A program made the position numbers and the translations under genes. Shown here piece by piece: positions 44,850 through 52,724 of a stretch of 64,000 nucleotides of DNA. Numbering within the stretch: position 1 is the first letter of the stretch; every line of letters begins with the position of its first letter. The stretch covers positions 16,619 through 80,618 of the forward strand of contig CAYPUE010000001.1 in assembly GCA_964414015.1 (NCBI GenBank). Reading direction: 5' to 3'. The notes beneath the pieces are model-generated. The model saw only the letters and a list, made by a program, of their open reading frames with translations. It had not been told where the DNA came from and made no database searches. This DNA is from JAUSEW01 sp964414015 (GTDB lineage: Bacteria; Patescibacteriota; Microgenomatia; Levybacterales; UBA12049).

Positions 44850-45776
44850 TTACCAGCCAAACCTATCAATGAGGATAACTAATATTTTCTTAAACGGATT
44901 CTTAACTTGTTTTATGCGCTCTTTTGATGACCAAAATTGTATTTGTTGATGTGATTTGTCAAGTTCACTTCTTACCTCATCCAAAAGCTTATCACTTGTA
45001 GGATCGCTGAATTTCTGCATCTCCCATATATTTGCAAAAACGATAAAATGATAAAAAGCCATTAGGATTGAAAGCATTAAACCATGAAAACCATCCTTAT
45101 AGCCTTCTCTTGCGAAAAACCTGCTTAAAAATTCTCCAAGAGGAAACCTTATGGCATCACGCCAGTTAAAAACGTATCCGTTAGCAATCCTTTGTTCTGC
45201 TTCATTTGGCGCGTAAATATTTGCCATTTTAGATAAAAATTGCCTAATTGAATCATAGTTATAATGAACGATATTATTATTTAAATAAGCTGTTTCCCCT
45301 TCTACTTTTATCATCTCGTGAACATGTTTTTCTTCAAATCTGCCTTTACTGTTTTTGAACAATCTAAGCTGATGGTCCGGATACCAACCCGTATGCTGCA
45401 TCCATTTGCCGAAAATTATATTTTTTCTAGGAATCCAGTAGCCATTGATTGGTCTTTGGCCGTTGGTCTTTGGCCGTTGGTCTAGAATACTGACGATTTC
45501 TTTTTGTAGCTCGGGGGTCGCTCTTTCATCCGAATCCAAGTTTAAAATCCAATCATTCTTGGTTTTTGAAAAACCAAAATTTTTGTTTATATTGAGCATT
45601 CTGTTATTTGGCCTAACAAAAACTTTCGATGTATATTTCTTTGCGATGTCTAAAGTTCTATCTGTTGATGAGTTATCAACGAAAATAATCTCCTGTGCCC
45701 ATTTAACAGATTCTAAGCAGTCCTTTATTTTATCTTCGCTATTGAAGGCTGATATAACAACCGAAAGTTTAACCAT
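44850..45776 (-). CDS. GT2 glycosyltransferase, WaaE-like
   Basis: 308 residues from 'MVKLSVV'; the frame is open four codons further but that would overlap the flippase stop. DSDER (81-85), 'GYWIPRKNIIFGKWM', 'PDHQLRLFKNSKGRFEEKHVHE' match WaaE-type enzymes. Paralog of 20739 and 43160 with a longer C-terminus. A five-unit 7-nt array encodes 'DQRPKTNGQRP' after the DSDER helix. Confidence 0.86.
   Translation of the reverse strand: MVKLSVVISAFNSEDKIKDCLESVKWAQEIIFVDNSSTDRTLDIAKKYTSKVFVRPNNRMLNINKNFGFSKTKNDWILNLDSDERATPELQKEIVSILDQRPKTNGQRPINGYWIPRKNIIFGKWMQHTGWYPDHQLRLFKNSKGRFEEKHVHEMIKVEGETAYLNNNIVHYNYDSIRQFLSKMANIYAPNEAEQRIANGYVFNWRDAIRFPLGEFLSRFFAREGYKDGFHGLMLSILMAFYHFIVFANIWEMQKFSDPTSDKLLDEVRSELDKSHQQIQFWSSKERIKQVKNPFKKILVILIDRFGW
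45449..45483. repeat. Heptanucleotide array of alternating units TTGGTCT / TTGGCCG (5 units)
   Basis: Perfectly alternating units TTGGTCT, TTGGCCG, TTGGTCT, TTGGCCG, TTGGTCT, i.e. 2.5 copies of a 14-mer. They are GC-richer than the surrounding gene. The cleanest array in the window. Confidence 0.92.
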
Positions 45777-45777
45777 A

Positions 45778-47232
45778 TTATTTCGCAATATTCTTTTTAA
45801 TAAGAGCTATATCTGAAAGAATTTGGCGCTTTCCTATTAAAAAAGCTATACCAAAATATAGTATAGCACCAAAAATAATTATGGCTATGAGCGAAGAAAT
45901 ATTCAGCATAATGTTTTTGCTTAAAAAATAAATGATTAATCCCATAATTGAAGAAGCAACAACAGGCTGCTGTATTGAGGCAAGCACATTGAAATCTACA
46001 TCTCTTTTTACTATATAGACAACTAAGATTACCGAAAAAGCTATTAATGCCGAAGCTACGGAAACACCGTTAAAGCCTAAGAAAAATATCAGAACAGGAG
46101 TCAGCATCCATGTAGCCACTGTCCAAAATATCATTAAATAAAGGGTGATTTTTATTTTACCTATCGCATTTAAGGCATTCGTAAGAGGAGTCGAGATAGA
46201 CGAAAACAAAGCATTCAAGGCGAAAAAAGAAATAGAAAAAATAGCCGGTTCCCATTTCACATATTTTGGTATGATGTGGATAAAATAAGGAGCTAGAATT
46301 ACCAAACCAACGAGAGAAGGAAAAATAAAAAACGATGCCGCGAAGATTGATTTCTCAATCGCTTTCTTCAAAATCTCTTTTTCCGTCTGCAGTCTGGAAA
46401 AAGAAGGAAAAGTAACCCTGATAATATTGTCCATTACCAATCGGAGCGGCATAAATGCCCATTTCTGCGCAAACCCTATGTATCCGACTTGAGCAAGAGG
46501 CAAAACTTTACCAAGATAAGCTATCAGCAAATCGTCTTTTATTAACGCCAAAAAACTGTTGGTTTGGAAAGGCACACCAAAAGATAAAAGTTTCTTTGCT
46601 ATCTGTCTGGAAAATCCAAGTTCTATTTTCCAAGGTCTAATAATATAAATGGCGATAAGACCCGATATTCCCCTTGCCAAAACTGCTATTGTAAAAGTTG
46701 TAATCCCAAATCCTTTAATTGCCAGCACAACTGCCGTCAGACTAAAAAACAAGGTTTCGACGATTTGCGGTATGACTAATTTTTCAAAACGCAGTTCTCT
46801 TTCCAGTAAAATCGAGGGTATGGTTTTAAGGGACGATAGGAAAAAAGCTATTATTAAAGCTTGAAACAATAACGTTCCTTCTCTATTTAAATTGTAAAAA
46901 GAAGAAAGACTGCTCGTTAAAAGCAACGCAATCACGGAAATTATTATGACTAATGCCTGCTGAATGGTAAATGTTGTACGCAGATCGTCTTGGGTAATAG
47001 GCTCTTTTTTCTGAATAAGCGCTGCTGCTAAACCGATGTCGGAAAAGTAGGCAAGAAACGCGATGGCTGCGGAAACTACGAAAAACACCCCAAAGACTGA
47101 AGGTGATAAATAAATTGTCAATAGCAAATTAGACGAAAAATTTATTAGCTGTATGACAAAAGATCTGGAAGACAAAGCCAAAATCCCCTTAATTGATCTT
47201 TTTGTAACTGACGCTATGTCAATTTCTTCCAT
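45778..47232 (-). CDS. MOP-superfamily polysaccharide flippase (Wzx-like)
   Basis: 484 residues, 12-14 helices. 'PSVFGVFFVVSAAIAFLAYFSDIGLAAALIQKK' (key patch DIGLAAALIQK) and 'QVGYIGFAQKWAF' match the PST/teichuronic exporters (Polysacc_synt_3-like). Exports a lipid-linked glycan built by the GT2 enzymes of the same operon. The start lies 14 nt inside the DPM-like GT2 gene. A different subfamily from the flippase at 9483. Confidence 0.88.
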   Translation of the reverse strand: MEEIDIASVTKRSIKGILALSSRSFVIQLINFSSNLLLTIYLSPSVFGVFFVVSAAIAFLAYFSDIGLAAALIQKKEPITQDDLRTTFTIQQALVIIISVIALLLTSSLSSFYNLNREGTLLFQALIIAFFLSSLKTIPSILLERELRFEKLVIPQIVETLFFSLTAVVLAIKGFGITTFTIAVLARGISGLIAIYIIRPWKIELGFSRQIAKKLLSFGVPFQTNSFLALIKDDLLIAYLGKVLPLAQVGYIGFAQKWAFMPLRLVMDNIIRVTFPSFSRLQTEKEILKKAIEKSIFAASFFIFPSLVGLVILAPYFIHIIPKYVKWEPAIFSISFFALNALFSSISTPLTNALNAIGKIKITLYLMIFWTVATWMLTPVLIFFLGFNGVSVASALIAFSVILVVYIVKRDVDFNVLASIQQPVVASSIMGLIIYFLSKNIMLNISSLIAIIIFGAILYFGIAFLIGKRQILSDIALIKKNIAK

Positions 47233-47932
47233 AATTTATATCTCTCCATAAGGCAAAACTTTCCCGTATTGCTCTAATTATAACTCTTAAATTCCCCCCG
47301 CTTTGATTACCATATTGACGCTTGTAATGATTAACCTCAACTTGTGTAATTTTCAAATTTTTCTTCTTAGCTTTGGCAAAAATCTCCGTGGTTATCATCG
47401 CCCCTTCTGATTTAAAAGGCATAATCTTACGAAGAGCGCTTTTCTTGAACATTTTAAACCCACAATCAATATCCCTGTAATAAAAACCGAAAAAGATGAA
47501 ATCCCAAATTTTCAAAAGATTCATTAACAGATGTCTAAAAGGATGATCTAGACGTTTTTTCCTGTATCCAACCACCATATCTGAATTGCTGATTTTATCT
47601 ATAAATTTTGACACTTCTCTAAAATCAAATTGGCCGTCTCCATCATTAAAAACAACCAAACTGTATCTTGCGTTGTTAAATCCTTCTTTTAATGCCGCTC
47701 CATATCCTCTATTTGGCTTGTGGGACACGACTCTAAGCCTTGGGTCTTCTTTTGTGAGTCTTTTTGCGATTGCCAAAGTGCTATCCGATGAACCGTCATC
47801 CACCATGATTATCTCCCATTTATCAGCTACTTTTTGAGCCACAGGAATTACATTCTTTACAACCTTTTCTATATTCTTTTCTTCATTCCAAAAAGGAAAA
47901 AAAATTGACAGCGCGGGAACTTTTTTACTCAT
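47219..47932 (-). CDS. DPM-like polyprenyl-phosphate GT2 glycosyltransferase
   Basis: 237 residues from 'MSKKVPALSI'; this ATG forms an ATGAGTAA overlap with the upstream stop and is preferred to an ATG 21 nt earlier. 'VDDGSSDST' (~44-52), 'FNDGDGQFDFRE' (~95-106), 'DIDCGFKMFKKSAL' are DPM-type motifs. No membrane tail. It probably makes polyprenyl-phosphate sugar for the GT-C enzymes in the operon. Confidence 0.87.
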   Translation of the reverse strand: MSKKVPALSIFFPFWNEEKNIEKVVKNVIPVAQKVADKWEIIMVDDGSSDSTLAIAKRLTKEDPRLRVVSHKPNRGYGAALKEGFNNARYSLVVFNDGDGQFDFREVSKFIDKISNSDMVVGYRKKRLDHPFRHLLMNLLKIWDFIFFGFYYRDIDCGFKMFKKSALRKIMPFKSEGAMITTEIFAKAKKKNLKITQVEVNHYKRQYGNQSGGNLRVIIRAIRESFALWRDINYGRN

Positions 47933-49421
47933 ATCGTAATTTTCTATTCGCAAAAGAGATTATACCAATAATCAAAGCTAAAATGCCAATAAAAGAAGCT
48001 ATATTTGAAGTCTTTTCCAGCGTAGTTTCTTTAAACGGAATAGGGTCTTTCGAGACTTCTTTTTCCGATTTGGGTTTTGTAAAATTAGAAGGTAAATATT
48101 CGTCCGAAATTTTGGACGCTGTCCATTTAAGAGCTTTCTCATTTGTAAAATCGCTTGCAGTTGACGGAAAAATTGTTTGAGGAACGAAAAACTTGAGATT
48201 AAAAAATAAAAGAAAAAATACCAGCAGAAATGCTACGAGATAAGGTTTTATTTTGAATTCAGATGAAAGAGGAATAATTGCTCCGGAAAGTATCGAAGAA
48301 AAAAATGAAGCCATGATTAAAAATCTCCACGGATATTGAAAAAAAGACATAACTGAAATTGTTTCCCATAAAAATTTCGAGATGTTAAGCATTAGAAAAA
48401 CAGCAATAATAAAACCCGCAAGGCTGAAAATAGTTAAATAATATATACCCGCCTTGCGGCGAGGCAGGTTATTGAAGTATTTGCGTTTGGCTCTTAGATA
48501 AATCAAAATGGGAATTATGGATAATACAGAAAGAATGTGCAACTTGCCTATCATAAAAGACATTCCGTCAATACAGTTTTTTGCGGAACCGCCAAATCCC
48601 CAAGGACTTGTCCAGAGTTGCTCAAAACAAACAAAATGATCTCGGAAATCCGCTCCTCCGCCGATTTGCGATAAAACATTAGTATATTTCATTTCCGAAA
48701 GCGCCGGCAGCCAATAGAAAGCGGAAAGAACTAAACCCAAGATGACAGTAAGTAGCAAGTAGCATGTAGTACGTAGACGAGTTTCTTTTCTTGATAAAAT
48801 AATAAACAACAAGCAGACAATAAGCAAAAACGGCGTTACCATCAGAGCAGTTAAATTGTGAGAAAGAATAACTCCGGCAAATCCCAAAGCGCCAACAGCT
48901 ACATATTTCCATTTGGGATTTTTATAAACTTTGATTAATCCGTAAAAAGACAGAGGAATAAAAGCATAAGCCCAAAATTCTGCCACATCTCCACGTACAT
49001 AGATATCAACAGCATGGTATGGAGCATAAGCGTAAAATAAACCTGAAACTATCCCGCCCAATTCTCCGAAAAAATTCCTGGCTAAAAGATACATAAAAAC
49101 CCCACTCAAAATAACTCCCAATGCCATCATTATTTTTGTAGCTAAAAGTGCATCAAATCCCAATAATGTAAATATTCCGCCAGCGTAATAAGCTAAAGGA
49201 GCGTAAAAATTAAAAATCGGATATCCATATCCATAACCTAAGTCCGGAACCCACCTAACGGGAAACATTCCGCTTTGGAGCATTTTTCCCATCTCAAAAA
49301 CTCTGGCAACTTGAGTATTGTCATGCATTGGGAAAAACCCGGAAACAAATAAAGGCTTTATCGCCCAGAAAGATAAAACCAAAACTAAAATCAATCTATA
49401 ATGTTTTTTAAGAAAATTCAT
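47925..49421 (-). CDS. PF10131-type polytopic membrane protein, putative GT-C
   Basis: 498 residues. The first loop reads 'FPMHDNTQVARVFEM' (HDN where its paralogs have HDG), then 'RWVPDLGYGYGYPIFNFYAP'. It lacks the long C-terminal beta domain of its paralogs, ending in a single helix. It contains both a 7-nt array (encoding 'TTCYLLLT' before 'LGLVLSAFYWLPAL') and a GC-rich palindrome encoding 'LPRRKAG'. Confidence 0.8.
   Translation of the reverse strand: MNFLKKHYRLILVLVLSFWAIKPLFVSGFFPMHDNTQVARVFEMGKMLQSGMFPVRWVPDLGYGYGYPIFNFYAPLAYYAGGIFTLLGFDALLATKIMMALGVILSGVFMYLLARNFFGELGGIVSGLFYAYAPYHAVDIYVRGDVAEFWAYAFIPLSFYGLIKVYKNPKWKYVAVGALGFAGVILSHNLTALMVTPFLLIVCLLFIILSRKETRLRTTCYLLLTVILGLVLSAFYWLPALSEMKYTNVLSQIGGGADFRDHFVCFEQLWTSPWGFGGSAKNCIDGMSFMIGKLHILSVLSIIPILIYLRAKRKYFNNLPRRKAGIYYLTIFSLAGFIIAVFLMLNISKFLWETISVMSFFQYPWRFLIMASFFSSILSGAIIPLSSEFKIKPYLVAFLLVFFLLFFNLKFFVPQTIFPSTASDFTNEKALKWTASKISDEYLPSNFTKPKSEKEVSKDPIPFKETTLEKTSNIASFIGILALIIGIISFANRKLRYE
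48446..48469. repeat. GC-rich REP-like palindrome in frame in a PF10131 gene
   Basis: CCCGCCT (48448-48454), 7-nt loop, AGGCAGG (48462-48468): a 7-bp stem with one mismatch, far GC-richer than its surroundings. It encodes 'LPRRKAG'. Confidence 0.75.
48749..48776. repeat. Heptanucleotide tandem array (4 units, NANGTAG)
   Basis: + strand units TAAGTAG, CAAGTAG, CATGTAG, TACGTAG, at the site homologous to the arrays at 17419, 22483 and 50314. Confidence 0.85.
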
Positions 49422-50938
49422 ATCTTTTTTTTAATTACCGCAAACAAAAGCGCGCCAAAACTTATTATTGAAATTAAATCCGCTGCCAATCTGATCGGTG
49501 TTTCCTCAAATGCAACCTTAACGTTATTCTGTCCCTTATCAAGATTTAATCTTATTAATCCCTGCTGATTATTATAATCTATATTTGCTCTTTTCCTGTT
49601 GACAACCGCCATCCATCCCGGAAAATAAACCGTATTCACCTGAATTGTTCTTGGCGTTGGTAAATAAACATCAAATGAGATTTGTTTCGGACTAATAATA
49701 GTTGTGTTAATTTTTTCCTGACCGTTTAAATTTTCAACTTTGGCGTTTGGTCTTGCAGATGGAAGAGCTTTAACCCATTTTGGCATATATTCATTTTTTA
49801 TTGTTGTTGTTGCCTCATTGGTTGCGTAAAATGTATCTCTTTTATCGAAAAACAAAGAAGGGCTGATAAATTGTCTGGCAGAAAAACCCAACAGCAATAA
49901 TAGAATTACTGCCATAATAATTTTTAAATTTTTTGCCAATAATGAAAGCGACACTGCTGCCAAAAATGCCCCACATGAAATTGTCAAAGATAAAAAACGG
50001 AAAGGAAATTGAATAAAAGAAACCGGCAGAAAATTCCATAAAGGTTTACTTAATTCTACGGAAAAAAATAAAGACAAAATACCGATAATAAAAAATAGAA
50101 CTGTTAATCTGTGTTTGGCAAGCGCAATTTTATTAGTAAGAAAAAGAATTATTGTTAAAAAGAAAACAAAAATGATCGGTATGCCAATTAAACTGCTATT
50201 TACGAAGTAATTGCTCCATTCTGAAACAGCAGTTTGGGAAAAAACCGTATATTGCAAATCCGCTATGGCCGGAAGCCAGAAAAAGGAGGAAACGCCTAAA
50301 CCCAAAGTCACAGTAAATAGTAAATAGTAGATAGTAGATAGTTTTCTGAAAATAAAGTAAACAATAATAACAGGCAAAAACAAAACTGCCAGAGTATTGT
50401 GGGAAAGAATTAAAAGAGCAATGCCTATACTTGTCCAAAAAAGACTTTTACGCTCAATTTGCCAAAAGATAAATGGGACGATTGCCAAAGCCAAGACTTC
50501 CCCGACAGATCCTCGTTTGTAAATATCATATAAGTGATATGGGACATAAAGATAAAAAAGTGCGCCGACAAATGATTCAAGTTTTCCGAAAAACTTTCTT
50601 AGCCAAAGATATGCGAAAACCAAAGAGCCGGCCATGGACAAACCGAAAATTATTTTGATTGAATTGACAAAACCGAAACCCAAAAGTTTCGGTACCTCTG
50701 CCAAATACATGAAACCGGGATATAAAAAATTTGCCACCGGATAACCGTACTCGTAATTAAGTCTGGATAAAAAGCGCACTGGAAATTCTCCGGCTCTTAA
50801 AGCCTGATGAAAAGCAGAAAATCTGATAATCATCCATTCTCCGTCATCGCTTTGAAAAAATCCAGGATGAAAAAGAGAAGCAATAGATGGAATTGCAAAA
50901 ATAATTAAGATAAAAATTAAAAATAAATTCTTCTTCAT
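49418..50938 (-). CDS. PF10131-type polytopic membrane protein, putative GT-C
   Basis: 506 residues. 'FQSDDGEWMIIRFSAF' (DDG where its paralogs have HDG), then 'PVRFLSRLNYEYGYP' and 'FLYPGFMYLAEV'; C-terminal 'VYFPGWMAVVNRKR'. A 7-nt array encodes 'STIYYLLFT' before 'LGLGVSSFFWLPAI'. It overlaps the next paralog by 4 nt, a tandem duplication. TAAAAT lies 4 nt before the ATG in the 7-nt gap after the GT39 gene. Confidence 0.8.
   Translation of the reverse strand: MKKNLFLIFILIIFAIPSIASLFHPGFFQSDDGEWMIIRFSAFHQALRAGEFPVRFLSRLNYEYGYPVANFLYPGFMYLAEVPKLLGFGFVNSIKIIFGLSMAGSLVFAYLWLRKFFGKLESFVGALFYLYVPYHLYDIYKRGSVGEVLALAIVPFIFWQIERKSLFWTSIGIALLILSHNTLAVLFLPVIIVYFIFRKLSTIYYLLFTVTLGLGVSSFFWLPAIADLQYTVFSQTAVSEWSNYFVNSSLIGIPIIFVFFLTIILFLTNKIALAKHRLTVLFFIIGILSLFFSVELSKPLWNFLPVSFIQFPFRFLSLTISCGAFLAAVSLSLLAKNLKIIMAVILLLLLGFSARQFISPSLFFDKRDTFYATNEATTTIKNEYMPKWVKALPSARPNAKVENLNGQEKINTTIISPKQISFDVYLPTPRTIQVNTVYFPGWMAVVNRKRANIDYNNQQGLIRLNLDKGQNNVKVAFEETPIRLAADLISIISFGALLFAVIKKKI
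50314..50341. repeat. Heptanucleotide tandem array (4 units, TARATAG)
   Basis: + strand units TAAATAG, TAAATAG, TAGATAG, TAGATAG inside a PF10131 gene. Confidence 0.88.
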
Positions 50939-50945
50939 TTAAATT

Positions 50946-52583
50946 TTATTTGGTCTCTAAAATCGTAAACATGAACTGATTGTTTGGCAAAATTACATCG
51001 TATCTTGGGTTATAATTCGACCGCAAAGACATCGGGACATCTGAAGACCAATCGATAAGCAATGTATTTTTTAAATTTATATCTTTCTTCCAGTCAATCG
51101 GCCTAAATTCATATCTGCCAAAACTTTTGACATACACGAATTCATCTTCTGTCGGCGCATATCTGACAGCTTGTTTTTGATATAGAAAAGGATCGTATTT
51201 GCTGTAAAAAAGAAGATAAATATAAGGCTCGTATTGCGGTCTTGCCATAATTATTTTTTGGGAAGAAAACTGGGGTTCTGCCAGCAACAAATTTAATTCT
51301 TTATAACCCAAACCCCAATTTTGCGCCTCATTTCTTGGGAAATGTACATAATATCTATCCAGATATAAAGAAAAATTTATAATAAACAAAAACGCAATTA
51401 TAGAAACTGCAAATATTCTCCATTTTTTATTGATCAGGCCCGTGAACGACCACAAACCAAAAGCTGTAACCAAAGGCAGAATTGGAAAAATCGCAAACAT
51501 TCTGTTGGCATGCGGCGCATCTTTGGTAATACTGGCTGCAATTGGAGAAATAAAAAACCACCACAAAACCAAATACTTTTCTTTGCCCTTTTTAAAAACG
51601 ACTAAATAAACCAATCCTAAGAAAAGAAACGGCGCTTCAACTAAATACATATTGCCGAAATCAGCAATGTTGTGCGCTTTATTAGTTCCTCCGCTGACGA
51701 ATAGAAACTGGCCGGAAAAAGCATTGATGTAATTTTGTCCGAATCTTTCCAAGCCAAAAACAACACGGTTATGCGTTAATCTAGTGAAAAAAGAATTAAG
51801 ATTGCCATGTTCCAATCTTGGCAATTCGATTTGCGCGTGTACAACCGACGGATCGCCGAAAATACCAATTCCTGAAATCTTTGTTTTATCTGCGCCAAAA
51901 AGTGTTTGGGAAAAAATAAAACCGGACATTGCTAAAAAAATAACTATCGCAATTATGGTTGTTTTTGTTATTTTTATCTCTAAGCGATAAATAAGCAATA
52001 AACCCAAGACGATAAGGCTAGTAAAAACATGGTTTCCTGCGTAAGTAAAATAAGTCAAAGCGAAGAAAAAAGCTGCAGGAATTATCAGCCAATGTTTTTT
52101 CTTCAGACTGTTGAGAAAACAAATCATCCCCAAGACAACAAAGAGAACTGCGGTATTGGATTCTGACTCAACTCTGGATAAGTGCAGATGCCACGGTGAA
52201 ATTCCAATTAAAAACATTGCTAAAAAAGCTAATAAATTATTTTTGAAAAGCAACTTTATCAAGAAAAATGCCAGACCAACCGAAGCAATACCAACCAAAG
52301 CCGAAGGCAGCCGGACAGCCAATTCCGAAAGCCCCAGAACGCTAACAAACGGCACAACGCTATAAATATAGACCGGCAGTTTCCAATCGCCAAAAGACTG
52401 AAACGATAAAGGCATAAATCGGCCGTACTCATCACGCCCGGTATGTAGAATTGAATAAGCAGTATAGCCGATGGATGCCTCGTCTTGATTTACTCCGGGA
52501 GGAACAGAGTCTAAATGATAAAGCCTTAGGAGGGCGGCGAGAAAAAGAATGATAAAAAAAACGAGCAGCAATTTCTTACTCAT
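50946..52583 (-). CDS. GT39/PMT-like membrane glycosyltransferase
   Basis: 545 residues. D34-E35 in 'NQDEASIGYTAYSIL', 'TGRDEYG', 'ISPWHLHLSRVESESNTA', and tail 'KSFGRYEFRPIDW'. Clear paralog of the tandem trio at 23177-28092. First gene of a nine-gene operon, with a promoter (TTGCGC-17-TATAAT) predicting a ~4-nt leader and no Shine-Dalgarno. Expected outer-face transfer from a lipid-linked sugar. Confidence 0.86.
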   Translation of the reverse strand: MSKKLLLVFFIILFLAALLRLYHLDSVPPGVNQDEASIGYTAYSILHTGRDEYGRFMPLSFQSFGDWKLPVYIYSVVPFVSVLGLSELAVRLPSALVGIASVGLAFFLIKLLFKNNLLAFLAMFLIGISPWHLHLSRVESESNTAVLFVVLGMICFLNSLKKKHWLIIPAAFFFALTYFTYAGNHVFTSLIVLGLLLIYRLEIKITKTTIIAIVIFLAMSGFIFSQTLFGADKTKISGIGIFGDPSVVHAQIELPRLEHGNLNSFFTRLTHNRVVFGLERFGQNYINAFSGQFLFVSGGTNKAHNIADFGNMYLVEAPFLFLGLVYLVVFKKGKEKYLVLWWFFISPIAASITKDAPHANRMFAIFPILPLVTAFGLWSFTGLINKKWRIFAVSIIAFLFIINFSLYLDRYYVHFPRNEAQNWGLGYKELNLLLAEPQFSSQKIIMARPQYEPYIYLLFYSKYDPFLYQKQAVRYAPTEDEFVYVKSFGRYEFRPIDWKKDINLKNTLLIDWSSDVPMSLRSNYNPRYDVILPNNQFMFTILETK

Positions 52584-52594
52584 TACGTAGCTTT

Positions 52595-52623
52595 ATTATA
52601 GTCAATATGAGTATAAAGCGCAA
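52595..52623 (-). promoter_or_regulatory. Promoter TTGCGC-17-TATAAT of the 52583->40830 operon
   Basis: TATAAT (52600-52595) lies 11 nt before the ATG at 52583. TTGCGC (52623-52618) is 17 nt upstream. Confidence 0.55.
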
Positions 52624-52724
52624 AATTACCTTGAAGCCAAATAAGAAAAGTTACCTTTCGTTATAGGAGATACAAGTTTAGCGTCACGCAATGTGCGTTG
52701 CGGGGAATGGGTATAGTGGGGTTG
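52624..52724. other. Intergenic stretch with a small hairpin and GC-rich patch
   Basis: Part of the longest gene-free gap (141 nt). It holds a hairpin ACGCA (52686-52690) / TGCGT (52694-52698) and a GC-rich stretch unlike the surrounding DNA, just downstream of the YfhO-like stop. No U-tract, no ORF; it may be a decayed palindromic element or a weak terminator. Confidence 0.3.

Noticed and set aside
45449..45483. Regular repeats considered as a CRISPR array
   Set aside because: Units are 7 nt, contiguous, without spacers, in frame within a GT2 gene, and no cas genes are nearby.
47905..48180. 91-codon plus-strand reading frame
   Set aside because: Lies antisense to the PF10131 and GT2 genes, has no recognisable motif, and is explained as a shadow frame.
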